A stretch of DNA of 64,000 bases. It comes from Climacium dendroides (Eukaryota > Streptophyta > Bryopsida > Hypnales > Climaciaceae). Shown here in pieces: positions 48,344 through 61,859 of the stretch. The translations under genes were made by a program, and so were the position numbers. Positions within the stretch are counted from its first letter, which is position 1; every line of letters begins with the position of its first letter. The notes under the pieces are model-generated. The model made no database searches, was not told where the DNA came from, and worked only from the letters and a program-made list of their open reading frames with translations. The stretch is from contig OX467086.1 in assembly GCA_950106755.1 (NCBI GenBank), positions 15,208,001-15,272,000 on the forward strand, read 5' to 3'.

Positions 48344-50006
48344 GAATATGAACACAACATGAAGGACTCTACAGACAGATTAAGGTAGAACTGCCCAATA
48401 CCACCATCCACCCAATTCTGCCACCTACAAGACCCTTCCATTTCCGTCAGTGGCTCACCCATTACCACAATCTTAGCAACCCTTTATCATGATGGCAATA
48501 CACTTGAAGAATAGACATATCAACCTAGTACACTTTAACAAGGGTTTGTTCAAGCTTCAATAAAAGTTTATTCATAGTTTAACATTTTAACTTTGAAAAA
48601 TCATTGAAAATTCACTGCTTACTGGAACGTCTTCATTTTTTTTGCAAATGACTTTTCTCAAAATTTTCAATCTTTGAAAAATATGGGAGCTAACAAATAG
48701 CTTCTTCAAAGTACCTAGATAGCAAATTTGTGTAGTATTGGCCAATTCTACCTAAGGAATGTGCATTTATAAAATGTATAGTTAAAAAAGTTGAGTGTAA
48801 TAAATTGAAAGCCTCATTATATAATTTAATCTTTCTTTTCTTGATGTTACCTTACCGGGATAAATGGATTTCTAGATGCTTATTTACATTGCTTTGTTGA
48901 AACGAGACAAATAGACATTTTGTCCAATCATACATATTTTCAAAATGTGTAGGGGGTTGTACCAAAAATCTAAGGGGTATACCCAAAAAGTATAATTACA
49001 AAGTGTGTCATTCGATTGAGAAAGTTGAGTGGATAATGTAGGATACTAGGATCACACATTACGTTACAAAGTAAATTTTCAAAAATATTTCTTTATAAAA
49101 CTTAGATAATAAATAGGTGTTCATTGCATAATGTTTAATATAAGTAAACTAAAATTATGATATGGATCTACCAATCAAACTTTGACCTCGTATAATCTAC
49201 ACAAGACAATCCAATAATCAAAAATCCCTCAAACTTTATTGGCACTCATTGGCCATCAATTGTATTGCCAAAAAAAGAATTGTTGATTCTATGAGAGCAT
49301 ATCGACACCAACAAACGATGGAATGGTGGTAGTAAACTAAATTTGACATGTCAAAAATCACATGTCGAGCCCACTAGCACCCCCCCCCCTATGGATAGTA
49401 GGAAAACTGAAAACAAGATCGTAGTTCATAAATGTAATTAGTGATGTGGAATGGTGAAGACTCATTGTAAGTCAATTGACACACTTGAGCAACAAGCTCT
49501 CTCCATTTCCCACAAAGCAATCCTACCCGAACCACACAACTCCATCAGGAATGGTACTTGAAACTATAATCACATCATGGCAAAGGTCAAGTGCATGGGT
49601 TGAAAGAAGTTGAATTGTAGGGGCCAAAACTTGGAGCACCCAACATCAAAAATAATTGGGATCTCCACCTAGAGTAACCTTGCCAATTCACCGCATAGAA
49701 AAAATTCAAATCCTTCCCTACAATACAATAGGAATTTGCAAGCTCTGAAACTTGGCACAATTATTCAATGGCATATTAAGATTCACTTCTAAAAGCAAAT
49801 GTGCAAAAAGGTCTACTCTTACCAATTCTGTTGCAACTTAATGATAACATGCTTTAAATTTTGTAAAAAAAAAGCTGCAACCCTTCACCACACAATGCAC
49901 AATGACTATGCAATCATGTAAAGATTCCTATGTGGTTCTTGTGTGGTATGAAGATTTTTACATATACTTGAATACTAAGTTATTGTGTGGTTCTTGTTCC
50001 GGTCAT
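48344..50006. other. AT-rich intergenic, nothing recognised
   Basis: No long open frame, RNA gene or element end was seen. A run of nine or more C bases occurs at about 49380. Confidence 0.5.
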
Positions 50007-50282
50007 TACACTAAAATTGGTAAATAGTGTTGGCTACACTAACTGTCAACAATAACACTAATTGCGATTTGCAAGGTTAGTGTTAGAACATTATTTACTC
50101 ATTCTAACACTATTTTAGCTCTATAGTAAAATTTGGTCATTTCAACATTTCTACAAGAGTGCATTTAGTGTTAGATGGGAACAAAAGATAGAAGTTGGAA
50201 TGGTAATATAATAAGTTAAGGCTATGATCCAGTTTACTACAACACTAATTATCACCCAACACTATTTATCAATTTTAGTGTA
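50007..50282. mobile_element. hairpin MITE with TACACTAAAATTG termini
   Basis: TACACTAAAATTGGTAAATA then GTGTTGG at the left is inverted at the right as CCAACACTATTTATCAATTTTAGTGTA with one mismatch. The architecture and terminal sequence match the element at 4971-5191, so the two define one family. It is flanked by, or ends in, TA. Confidence 0.7.
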
Positions 50283-50339
50283 GTGATTTCATTGTGTGGT
50301 AATTGAAACCATCCAGTCAATGGCGGGTTTTACTCTAGT

Positions 50340-51100
50340 GGGAACCATGGTGGATGCTCGCCACCCTTAACCCTTGAGCGCCCCAGCAACAAGATCCTGC
50401 CTCTCCAAATTGCCCTCCACCCATTATCAACAAACATTTGACCGATACAATCTCCTCATTCATTCGGTGGTGAAAACACTTGCAATCAATCCCTACATGA
50501 TCCCCTGACTTTGAACTACCGTTCTATACGGTCAGATCTCGTAGATGACAAAGTCGTGGTAGTGGTGCCAATTCAATTGCAGGCAGGTTGTTGGACCTCA
50601 CTTCCTCGTGTTCATGGGCTGGGCGCTCAGGCATTAAGCTCCTTGCTGGAGTCTGTGTTCCGCAGCCCCGTGGAAGCAAACTCTCAGTCATTTGATATCA
50701 AGGTTTTCAGAAGCCCATGTTGTTGTTCCACGTTTGCTTGAGTTGACTTGTTTCAGGTCAACACTCGTGACGGTTTTCAAGGTGTTTCCAACTAACCTTC
50801 CGACACGGTCGGTCTGTAGCTGCGACATTGGTGTCCACTCCATCATGGTCGAGAAATACACGAAAATCATTCAAGTATCATACCAGGGGTGTACGTAGAG
50901 TAGCGGATCCTTGACCTGATTGAGTGCTTTCTACCATCCAACTCACTCGGGTGAAGATCATCACAAATTCACAACCGATCCATGCGCTGGCAATGCACTG
51001 GCAATGTTGGTCTGTACCTGAGGTTGAGTGAGTGCTGGGAGATCACATCGTCACGTGGGACTTTGGGGAGTCTCGTTAACCCTTGGGGGTCCTCTATATG
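50340..51100. other. GC-richer island with unrecognised open frames
   Basis: Base composition rises above the surrounding AT-rich DNA. Plus-strand frames read DLVDDKVVVVVPIQLQAG (from about 50530) and, further on, CSCDIGVHSIMVEKYTKIIQ then VSYQGCT before a stop at 50896-50898. Neither has a recognised domain, and the frames do not join simply. It may be a relic gene or the edge of an unrecognised one. TTAACCCTTGAGCGCC at 50367 and TTAACCCTTGGGGG at 51077 resemble TTAA-element ends. Confidence 0.3.
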
Positions 51101-51521
51101 ACCCTTATTTAGCCTTATAACTCTTTGATTGTAGTTTACAATATGAATTGTGATACATTATTATTTACATACTATCATGATCAATAATTCACTTTGTACC
51201 CAAGAATATTTGGTCTATGTTTTTCTAGTCAAATATAATCGTAATAATTCATAATATACTATACAACCAAGAAGGGTTTCAAGTCCTTTTAGGATTAAGT
51301 GAATGAGTAGAACAAGGGCAAGTCACTACATTATGTTTTGCTAAACTCCTCTTGATGGGTATTGTACTTAACCCCTAACGGTTGGAGGGTGTAGTCAAAT
51401 CTAACAACCCTTGTTTCAATGTCAACAATGACGTTCAACACAACATCTTGACATTAAATTGGACATCATTGTTGACATAAAAATAAGAGTTGTTAGATCT
51501 GATGTCACCTAAAATCCATCA

Positions 51522-51618
51522 ACTTAAACATTGATTGTTATATTAAACATCACTTAAACATTGATTGTTATATTAAACATCACTTAAACATTGATTGTTA
51601 TATTAAACATCACTTAAA
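51522..51618. repeat. 30-bp tandem repeat, three copies
   Basis: The unit ACTTAAACATTGATTGTTAT followed by ATTAAACATC is repeated three times almost perfectly, with a partial fourth. No ORF is involved. Confidence 0.9.
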
Positions 51619-52289
51619 ACACAGTTTTCTTATAGTTATTGCATGTAAAAGTAACACTAAATAGTGCTCGGGATTTGCAATCGAAAGGTGGTTTCAAATT
51701 TGTTTTACACTTCTTGAACTTCTTACCATCACTTTCACTAGTAGAGAAACATGTGTTAAAAATGTAATTCAACATGATACTCTTACATTGAGACCTTAAA
51801 CATGTTGGTATCAATTTGTTTGTGTTGATAAAACAAATTATAAATGTGGGTCTCAATATAATCCAAAATTAAAGTCCCTATAATGGCATTTTGAAACCTT
51901 TGGTGCCAATTTCATTGATCGTATTGTAAAATGATATCATTTGGAAGTCTTTGAACTTTACGTAACAACAATAAATGAAGAATATGCAGTCATGTGTTCT
52001 TCAAAACATTAAAAGGGGTTTGAACAAATGAAAATTTCCATTCTATCTACATTACTGGTGATAGTAATGATTAATTACCTTGTATTGGTAAAGTGAGTTT
52101 TGAATACAACACCTTCATTCCAAAGTCTTGATACATGAACAAAGAATGTGATGTGTGAGAGCATTTCCAATGCAACAACGGAGAAGGGATGGAAAGTTGG
52201 CAAGTGCAAGGTTGTTGGTGAAGCAAAGCTCCTAGTTGACTGTTCCAATTGCGAAGGGAGGTCACTTAATGGGGATTTTGTGTACCACA

Positions 52290-52830
52290 TGCAACAAAGT
52301 GATTTTTTGACCCCCTATTTACTATAATTTCAACCTATAATTTAGAACTTTGATTAATAATGATTATAGATTTCTATTGCCAAAAATTCCCAACTCAAAT
52401 GACATTTAAAATGACTATTATAATAGGTTGAAAAATGAACTGAAATGGCATGTTTTTCAACTCAAACATTTATAAAGAATACATTTGGATGACCACTGCA
52501 TCAATATTCAAGAAAAATAAACTTTCAATAGAGTTATTTTTAGGATTTTTTTGCTCATTTTTTAACAATTTTTTATGAAGTAAGTAAGGGGTCCAAAGTT
52601 ATTTTCAACTCTATAGTGTATCTTTTTTCTTCAAAAAATTGTAACTAATTATTATCAATTTTTAAAATATCAATAATTCAAAATACAAACTTTCAAAGTA
52701 GAAAAACCTACTCAAATATTTTTATTTTCTTTAAATTAAAATTTATGAAATAAATAAGGGGTCCAAAATCTTCGCCTCATGTGGGTTGTGTAAATTAAAT
52801 GCATAGAGTGACCTCCCCTCATCCAATTGC
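52290..52830 (+). repeat. dispersed repeat, copy 2 (copy 1 at 23430-23960)
   Basis: Collinear with the 23.4 kb block: TGAAATGGCATGTTTTTCAA, GATGACCACTGCATCAATAT, AGAGTTATTTTTAGGATTTT, CTATAGTGTATCTTTTTTCT, GGGGTCCAAA and AGAGTGACCTCCCC. Boundaries are approximate. Confidence 0.65.
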
Positions 52831-54304
52831 CAACTTGTACCCACCAATGTGGCATCATGGGGAGGAACAACAAATGAAGCAACAAGGATTTTTTAATATT
52901 TTTTGTGACTTTTTTGAATTATTAAAAGAAGGAGTGAAAAAGATTCTATATAAAAAAGAAGACCTTTCATGCAAAAAAGAGAAGTTCCAATTTATTGGCA
53001 TACATAATAAAGCTTTAAAAGATATGACAATTACAATTTTTCCTATTGTAAGTCAACTTATGGGTTCTCTATATTTCATCAACTTGTTAGGCTTAAGAAA
53101 GAAATTGGCGGGGTTGGAAATAAAGAGAGACTAATATTGATTGTATTGGAGCATTTTTTTAGATTTGACCCGTCATTATGTCATTGGTGTGGTGGTTTCC
53201 AATTATATTGGGATTGCTTTGAAGAAGTCATTCTCAAGAGATATGAGTATAGTTCTTTGAGTTAGGGCTACTTTACACCTAGAGGCTGAGCTGATTCCCC
53301 TTGAGATTGATTGTACAAAATTTTGGACCCTTTAATTTGGTTGCAGGCCATCCTCAACTAATCATTAGAATAGGATTATGATGGGGCCAAATCTCTCATA
53401 TGTAAAAGCCTTGAGGTCAAGAAGTTAGGCCAATTCAATAACATCTAGAAAATTTCAACCCTTCTCTCTTTCTCTCTTTTTAGGGCTACTTAACCATACT
53501 TGTTGCATTTTTTTATTTAAAAAATTTCAATGTGAGAAGTATTTTTAAATTTATTCAAAAAATATAATTGAATAGAAAAGGAAAGAAAACATATTGTTTT
53601 TCCAATAAAAGGAATAGTAGGTTGATGGAAAAAGAACATTTTTTGGAAACTTTTTGTCTTTACTCTACACAAAAAAAAAATGGTTTTAGAATTTTTTTCC
53701 AGCACAAAAAGATTGGCTCTAAATTTTTTTTTCCAAATTTGTATTTTTAGCAATTTTGTTAAAAATACAAGGTTCAATCCAAAGTGATTAAGAAGACAAA
53801 ATAATTAGAATGATTACAAATTTTTTGAATATGTTCCAAGGAATATGCTAATAATACCAATTGTTAAATTTTAAAAATTGATGCATGTATAAATTTTTAA
53901 ATTTTTTAGTAGGATTCAATTTGGTCAATTTTGTCTTTCTACTTTTTTGATTGAAAATGTATACAAATTTTAGAGAGTTTTTTATTTCACAATTTTTTTA
54001 TTTAAAAAAATAATAAATTAGCTTAAGATTCCAAAACAATTTTTGTTTGAGGGGGGTAAAAAATCATTATTTATCTTCTAATAAATTTTCTTCCCCCAAA
54101 GCCGCATTTTTTTTGTCTATGAAGCTTATCATCTAAAATTGCTAAAAAAAACAAAATTCAATGGTCAATATTTTTCACAATTAATTCCACGCATACTAGA
54201 CAAAATAGTATGTACTTTTCTATGGTTAAAATTAAAATTTTCAAGCACATCCATGTATAAAAAATATCAATGTGAGTAAAAAATGTTGAATTTTCAAGGG
54301 TTAA
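52831..54304. other. very AT-rich intergenic sequence
   Basis: Homopolymer-rich DNA. A partial copy of the CACCTAGAGGCTGAGC element occurs near 53275. Frames at 53517-53777 and 53568-53750 are low-complexity Phe/Lys-rich and not credible genes. Confidence 0.5.
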
Positions 54305-54660
<356 letters not shown>

Positions 54661-54839
54661 AAAGGGACCGTGACTTTTGGTGCATGATTTATGAACTGAA
54701 AGATAGGTTGAGCAGTTCAGACCGACCTTCAAGTGAGATACAGATATCTTGCTGCCCAAGTTGCCAACCAATTGACAGAAAGCTAAAAACTTGCCCTGTC
54801 CTCTGGTTCTGTGAATCCAATCATCAGTCTCTTTCATCA

Positions 54840-55190
54840 CTAGCATGCCCTCTGTCTTCCCCCACAGAATGGCAGAGTGTGTGGCAGGTGCTTTTGAACG
54901 GAAAGCACACAGTTCTAACTCATATTATTCCATGACTTTCATCATGGTTGGGTATGCGAGCTCGCTGACAATGCCGAGGGAGCGGAATGTCGATATTGTT
55001 ATATTAGGGGTAGTCACACCTTCTTCATCCCAAGTTCAATTGTCGGAGAATTGAGACATGGCGCTTTTTGTGTGGTTGTTCGTGGTTTCCAAAGCTCTCA
55101 ATCTCTGATGTTTTCAAAGTGCCGTTCTTCTTCTCCGCAGGTGAAGAAATGGGTTGAAGAAAATTTTCTTGGAGGATTTACTCCTTCATA
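54840..55190 (+). other. two exon-like segments, unrecognised
   Basis: After the strong acceptor-like tract CTGTCTTCCCCCACAG a frame reads AFERKAHSSNSYYSMTFIMV and then GYASSLTMPRERNVDIVILG, with a stop at 55052-55054. Later, GTTCTTCTTCTCCGCAG precedes VKKWVEENFLGGFTPS and a stop. Both acceptors are well formed and the peptides look protein-like, but I cannot place them in a family or connect them in phase with confidence. Confidence 0.3.
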
Positions 55191-56135
55191 GCTCACTTTT
55201 ACCACAGTGCAATACATCTCTACTTTGTGTTGCCTTTGCCACTTGAGTTTTGTGCCCCCTACAAGTCCATTGTGGCATTTACAAACAGTGAATCTCATTC
55301 TCAAAGAAAATTTTCCATGTTGATTATGTTCTGAAGGGGGTCATACCTTCTTTATGCACGACTCGTCATGATTGGGTCTTCTTTTCTCTTGCCAAATTTG
55401 CGTTCTTCAAGAAATTTTGCTTCTTAGAGGAGGTATGATTATCCCTATTTGTGCAATTCAGAGCATTGAAATCGTGACCTTGAAGTGCACAAAGAAGGAA
55501 AGATTTTTGGTTTAAATAGAGGTTTAGAAAAGGTTTAAATGTCATGAACCCTTGTTGGTATAATGAAATTGTAACTTTGAAAAATCTGGCAAGCATATTA
55601 GTGAATAACATGCATTAGAGTGAAATTGGAGTCTCTATATGTACTTTTGGGGTTGAAATTTATTTGTGGGTATTTGTAAAAGGGTCTAATATGATTTATA
55701 TAGTTTTTGTCGCAAGTTGCCATCAAAATTGTGGCCCAATAGAGAAACAATAGGAGATCATCTCAAAGTTTTAGCCCAATGAATTGTTAGCAATTACCAT
55801 GTGGTTACTATTGTTTCATGGGTACGTACATTAATTTGTAAGTTATCGCATCGTTACAATGCACATGATTACTGCAAAGAAGTGGCACTATTTTGTCATT
55901 TGTATTAATTATGTGACCTCTATACGTTAATCACAAGTGTGCTAATAACACAAATTACGTACAAAAAACTATTATCTTTGTCGTACATTTTATCTAAGTT
56001 GAATTATACAAAAAATTCATGACAATAATGTCATTGCTATTTATACTGGAGTAACCTTTATAAAATGTTATCAATGTTTGAAAAAGTATTGTCAATTGAT
56101 TAGTATAATTTAATAAATTATAATTTACATCTGTA

Positions 56136-56280
56136 TTATTGCAGCAAATGTTTGAAATGAATCCATGACTAGACCAACAAGAAACTTGATGATGTAGTGA
56201 TAGAAATGTATAATTGCACCAAATGTTTGAATTAAATCCATGACTAGACCAACAAGAAACTTGATGGTGTAATGATAGAT
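56136..56280. repeat. 75-bp tandem duplication
   Basis: Two units share TTGCAGCAAATGTTTGAA/TTGCACCAAATGTTTGAA, TAAATCCATGACTAGACCAA-like sequence and CAAGAAACTTGATG-TGTA, offset by 75 bp. Confidence 0.85.
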
Positions 56281-56424
56281 TCACTCTACTGGCACTTGGT
56301 GAGAATTGAGAGTGGAGAGGTTCTTTTTATACTGAAATTCATTGTTTGTCATGACCACTCAAAGGATATGGATAACTTAAAGATGAGAGGCTTGGTTGAC
56401 CATTTATTGTCAACTTGAAAATGC

Positions 56425-56799
56425 AGGAATCGTGTTAAACCCAGAATTTCAAACTTCATTTAGGCATAGTAGAATAACTTTTTATGAAAAACTTTGACTA
56501 GAAAAAGGTGGTGAATTAAACCATATTTAATCTCAAAAAATCCATTTGATATTTCAAGTCTTCAATCAAAAGTTATGGACAAATTTTAGAGAGGCATTAG
56601 AAATTGTCAAAAACAATTCCCTTCCATCGCCTCTCTAAAATTTGTCTATAACTTTTGATTGGAGACTTGAAATGTCATACGGATTTTTGGAGATGAAATA
56701 TGGCTTTATTTTCCAACGTTTCTTAGTTCAAAGTTTAAAAAAAATTCTTCTACTATACTTAAATGAGGTTTGAATTTTTACTTTTAACACAAATCCTGC
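56425..56799. repeat. fold-back repeat, copy 1
   Basis: The 5' half (AAACTTCATTTAGGCATAGT, AGAATAACTTTT, TTGATATTTCAAGTCTTCAA, ACAAATTTTAGAGAGGC) is inverted in the 3' half (GCCTCTCTAAAATTTGTCTA, TGATTGGAGACTTGAAATGT, ATTCTTCTACTATACTTAAA, TGAGGTTTGAA). About 375 bp can fold on itself. Copy 2 is at 57901-58280, and similarity extends about 140 bp upstream of both. Confidence 0.75.
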
Positions 56800-57900
56800 T
56801 TTTCAATTGACTTAGTACTAAAATTATAAAAGATAATAAAATGCAATGATAGTGCAATAACTATGCATGGACTTGATGTTGTATGATTATTGCACTAACT
56901 TCGTATGTCTTAAATAAGTACGAATGTTGTACGAAGTTAGTAGCCCATCACTAAACCACTGAAATCGCGTGCATATTTTGTCAAGCATAGTTATCGTGCA
57001 ACTTTAATACTTCAAACTCAAATATGAATGATATGCCTAAACTACACTATAATCATGAATGACAATTTCCAAATGAATGAATGTAACATGAAAACAATGC
57101 CCAATGATAATTGTACAATTACTATTGACAATTTGTGACAGGGGAATTTTGTGATGATGTACACTATTGGTCGGGTTGGCATTGAGAATATTCATGCCCA
57201 ACCTATGTGGCAATGGCCATGTGACCTTGTGGTGTACTAACAAGGTCCATATGTATGTTGTGGTACCTTGGCACTTCAAGCAATGAAAATTTATTATAAA
57301 AATGAATATTTTGCTACTATTTTAATATGTTTTGATCATTTCCAACTATCTTTGGATTTTAGAATTAGATTTAGTATGCCACTTTCTTCAATTATTGTAC
57401 CGTCTTATAATGTACAAGTGGTGTGAATGTAGAGGGATTGTGCCAAGGTCAATGTGCATAGTTGGCAATTAGAATATTGTTTGTAACATTAGAAATTTTT
57501 GAAGTCATTGGAAGGTTGTGAGTTCTTAAGATGTTTCCATAAGCCCACCCCTCTTGGTGGCAAATGGTTGTTGTTGGAACAGATCCTAATGTTGCCAAGA
57601 GATTGCCACATTAAACAAAAGAATTACCGTATTTGGATAGCAACCTCAACTTCAATTATTTAAAACAAAGGAAAATCCAAAGAATCCATAGCAATCCATT
57701 TTGTCAATTACCTAATTATCATTTGTCCATCTACTATCAAAAAAATTTACAATGGCAAAATGAAATAATGAATTCAATGACATTTTGTGAGTATTAAGGG
57801 TGGAGAGTTTTTTTTTAATGAAATGCATTGTCTATCATGAATCTATAAAGGATATGGGATAATTTGAAGATGAGAGCTTGATTGCTCATTGTCAAAACAT

Positions 57901-58280
57901 AGGAATTGTGTTCAAAGTAGAAATTCAAACCTCATTTAGGCATAGAAGAATAATTTTTTTCAAAAGACTCTAAACCTAAAAAAGTTTATAAATCAATCTA
58001 CATTTCATCTTCAATTTTGTTTTTTGATTTTGAGCTTTCAAAAAAATTTATGAACAAGATTCAGAGAGGATGTTTGAAAATATCAAAGAAAACATCCCTT
58101 TTAACTTTTCTCTAAAATTTGTCTATAACTTTTGATTGAAATCTTGAAATCTCAAAAAAAAATTTGGAATGAAGGTTATTTTGATTTCTAAACTTATCTT
58201 AGTACAAAGTTTTAAAAAAAAAATTATTCTACTATGCCTAAATGAGGTTTGAAATTCTACTTTGAACACAATTTTTTGCT
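57901..58280. repeat. fold-back repeat, copy 2
   Basis: The ends AGGAATTGTGTTCAAAGTAG and CTACTTTGAACACAATTTTT are inverted copies, with AAACCTCATTTAGGCATAGA against TACTATGCCTAAATGAGGTT just inside. The terminal arms are better preserved than in copy 1. Flanks at about 57780-57900 also match 56290-56424. Confidence 0.75.
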
Positions 58281-61200
58281 TTTGACTTAACTATAAGTGG
58301 TTGAGCTCCTACTAATCCTAGTTTACATATCCCACATGGGTTGTTTTACTTCCTACCACCTTTCTTGTATAAGTAGCTTGTCTTTGCATCCCTACACATT
58401 ACCAACATGTGACTTTTGAAGCTATGTGATATAGTTGTTGAGTGTGTCTGATTTTTTTGAATTTATTGTTGAATTCTTTAAAAAATAATATTTTAAAGTG
58501 TTGAAGGTCGATAATTGTTGGGAATATAATAGTGTAGTGAACTTGGGTCATCAGCCTACCAATCATCAATGTACGGTGGGATACAACTCATTTATGAATT
58601 TTTGGATCCTCTTGAGATTAGAACTTTGGGAGGCGTATGTGCGCTCAAAAATGAACTGAATTTTGAATTTGAATTGTGTTGGAATGAAACTGAAGTCTAC
58701 TTTTATTATCATCATTACAAACACATATATAATTGAAATTATACATTCAAAGATTTTGACATTTTCTATACACTAACTATTATCTAGTGTTGCCATCATT
58801 TGTGAAAATTATAACTTGTATTCAATGATATATATAAGAAATGAACCTTCACAATTGCTTTAGAATATTTAATCTCATACCACTTGAATTGCTTGTATGA
58901 TTTCACCCCATTGCAAAAAACTTTGATTATCTTCCAACGGTTCTCTATGAAATAGTAGATAGTTCCAAATTGTTGTATGATTTTAAATTATTCATTTTTC
59001 ATTTTTTATGAAGTTGAAGTACACTTCAATGCAATTCCAACACAATTTGTGATTTTTTAATCGGTTCATTTTTTAGCATGCAAGAGCTTCCTAAAGTTAT
59101 TAAACTTTGTAATGAAGCCTAGCTAAAAAATTCGTAGATGAAATGTACCCACTATACATGAAAAATGCTCATGAGCTTTCTAAGAAGAATCCAGTAAGTG
59201 GAAACAAATTCTTTTGGGGGGATTTTGGCAGAGAGTCAAAGTGGCTTAGTGGCTATAATTGTCATTCCTTCTATTGCCCACATGGCAAGGGCTGAATTTT
59301 TTTTTCAATGAATCCTATTGGCAATATTCCATTCTATATATTACCTATCTAGAATAGGCAACAAGTTGTAGCATTTATAGGAATTGCTTTCATACAAAAA
59401 GGGAAAATTGCTTAAAAATGGGGATGAATTCTTGCACTTGGGAGACTTATCACAAGGAAAGGTAGACAAATTCATTGTGTGCTTTGGATGGACTTAGGCA
59501 CCATCTCCCATAGTATGTAATGCTAAATTGGCAATGTAATTTTATAATTTTAAGGCTAAAACGTGAAGTAAGAAAATTAAAAAAATTCATTTATAAATGC
59601 TTTTCATAGAAACAAGGAATCAAGAAAGGGCCTATTCATTCAAGAGTAAGATCTAAATTAAGATTGGATGTAGGACTTCACTAATTCTACTAATCTAAAG
59701 ACTAAGCTCAAAGCCTAGAACAATCTATTCCAACCGCCCATTTATTATAGGCATCGTCATATGAAAAAGTCTCCAAAGTAAAGATCTTTTATAAATACAT
59801 TCCAACCATACATTCTAAATGGGTGTCTAAAGAATTTGATAAATTATTTTTCAAAAATGAAGAAGAACTAAAGTACCTCTCTACTTCAACTAACCTTAGA
59901 ACTTGCACTATTGTAGCTTCAACAAACTTGTAGAATTCATGAAAGGCTTTTACCCTAAGAACAATACATGAATCCAAATAATACTAAAGATAAATGAGAG
60001 GGTTCATGTCAAAAGGAGGCTCCATATGCTTTGGGTAATTGTTCAACATGGCTAATTAAACAAACTTTATTCAATCTTTAATTTGTAAATGTCCAAGATA
60101 GGTTGAATCAAGTACTTCATCTTATCCACTTTTATTAACTTTGGCTCATAATAGTATGCCATGGGAATAGTTAAATGTTTGGGGTTCAAAGCACTCTTTC
60201 ACTTTGCTTTGTAGCCAATACTACGGGTAGACTACACAAAGTGCATCCATAACATGGGAGGGAAAGCATGCTTTAAGCTCCCTCAGTAACTATTGAGCTA
60301 CCCTTGTAAAGAACAAAAATATCAAATGCTAATTAGTTTGGAGCCACAAATACATCAACAAAAATCTAAAGTTTAGTGATGCACCAATTGAATCATAGCA
60401 TCTTGAAGCAAGAATTGAATATGCTACCAATACAATAGTAGTTGGGAATAATATAAAAAGATCTATATTGAGATCAACAACCTAGTGTCCAACTAAGCAA
60501 CTCATTGGAGGGGAATAATTTTTTTAACCATTATGTGCAAGAGTGTCTCAAAGTGATACTTTCATATCTTTTGGAGTAGAAATATAAAAATCAAATAATA
60601 AAAGGCTTGGACACAATAAATAATCCATTCCCCTACATCTCATAGACTTGACTCATAGTTTTGACTCATAGACTTGGGCATTGGTAAGTAGATGACATTC
60701 AATTCCTTCCTCCTATTTAGGGCTTTTATCAAATGTTAGAAATAAAACTTTAAATTGGACCATGACACAAAAAATATGGTCTGAGTCTTGCTAACAACTA
60801 TATAATTAACTAGGAATGCATCAAGACTCATAGTTGCTAAGTTGTTGTGGTATTGGATTGGAGAATAACTTAGATGATTGAAAAGTGCAATAAAAAACAA
60901 GCACAAAAGACTTCATGAGCCACATCAAGATTAGTTATGAGTTTTTATTGCAAAAATGAGTGAGTTTTGTTTCTTAAATCCACTTGTACAGGAAGTTGTT
61001 TGTTTCTTGGTTAATACATGACTAATTTACTTACTCATTTTGCAATAAGGATTCCAATGAAATTAATCAAAAATTGGGTGTAACTTGCCGCAGCTATAGT
61101 TGGCATGCAATAATAGAGGAAACAGTGAAAAAATGAAAGACATAGTATAGGCACTCTCTATACCAAGGTTTAGGTTTTAGACTTATTTGTGAACTTTGTC

Positions 61201-61707
61201 TTTACAATAGATACCAAAGATGTAAGTACTTCGCAATCCATAGGTACATCATTATATAGTGTCTATATCTTCTTACCATTTGCTACAAATATGAGTTGTA
61301 CAGACTAAGTGTTCAAGTTTGAGATTGACTTAATGTGAATTTAACTACATAAGCAATCAAAAAAATTCTTGAACACCTAGAATTTATATAAAACAATACA
61401 ATGTTCTTATCAACATACAAAATATACAACTACCCTTCCGCAATCTTCAGAGCAACTATGAAATCACAAATGTAGACATTGCTCTTTTGAGTGAAAGTAA
61501 TCAATAAGTTCATAGTTTTGAAGAAAGGCATAAGTGTCGTCATTCCAAAAAGTACATAAAGTCTAGCATGAGACCTAAGCATTTTTTGCAAGAAATAGCA
61601 AAATTTGAAGTCAACTTTCAACTTGAAACAAAAACTACAATCTAGTCCCAACTATATTTGAAAAAAAATCGATAACTTTAAATTGATAATTGCGAATTCT
61701 ACCTTTT
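58281..61707. other. AT-rich intergenic, nothing recognised
   Basis: No exon series, RNA gene or element ends were identified. The short minus frames at 59789-59977 and 61430-61651 have no recognisable motifs. Confidence 0.5.
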
Positions 61708-61856
61708 CACTACTAGAAAATTTTGTATTTCTGTTGTTTTGGTCGCCTTGATCCGGTCAAAATCTGACAGAAATCTGTTGGTTTCAATAGATTTTTGTCA
61801 GATTTGACTGGATCAACGCAACCAAAACAACAGAAAAATGAAATTTTCTAGTAGTG
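61708..61856. mobile_element. CACTA-type hairpin MITE, 149 bp, with TTT target duplication
   Basis: It begins CACTACTAGAAAATTTTGTA and ends TGAAATTTTCTAGTAGTG. TTT flanks both ends (61705-61707 and 61857-61859). Nearly the whole element is one imperfect hairpin (TTCTGTTGTTTTGGT against ACCAAAACAACAGAA; AATCTGACAGAAAT against TTTTTGTCAGATT). Confidence 0.85.
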
Positions 61857-61859
61857 TTT

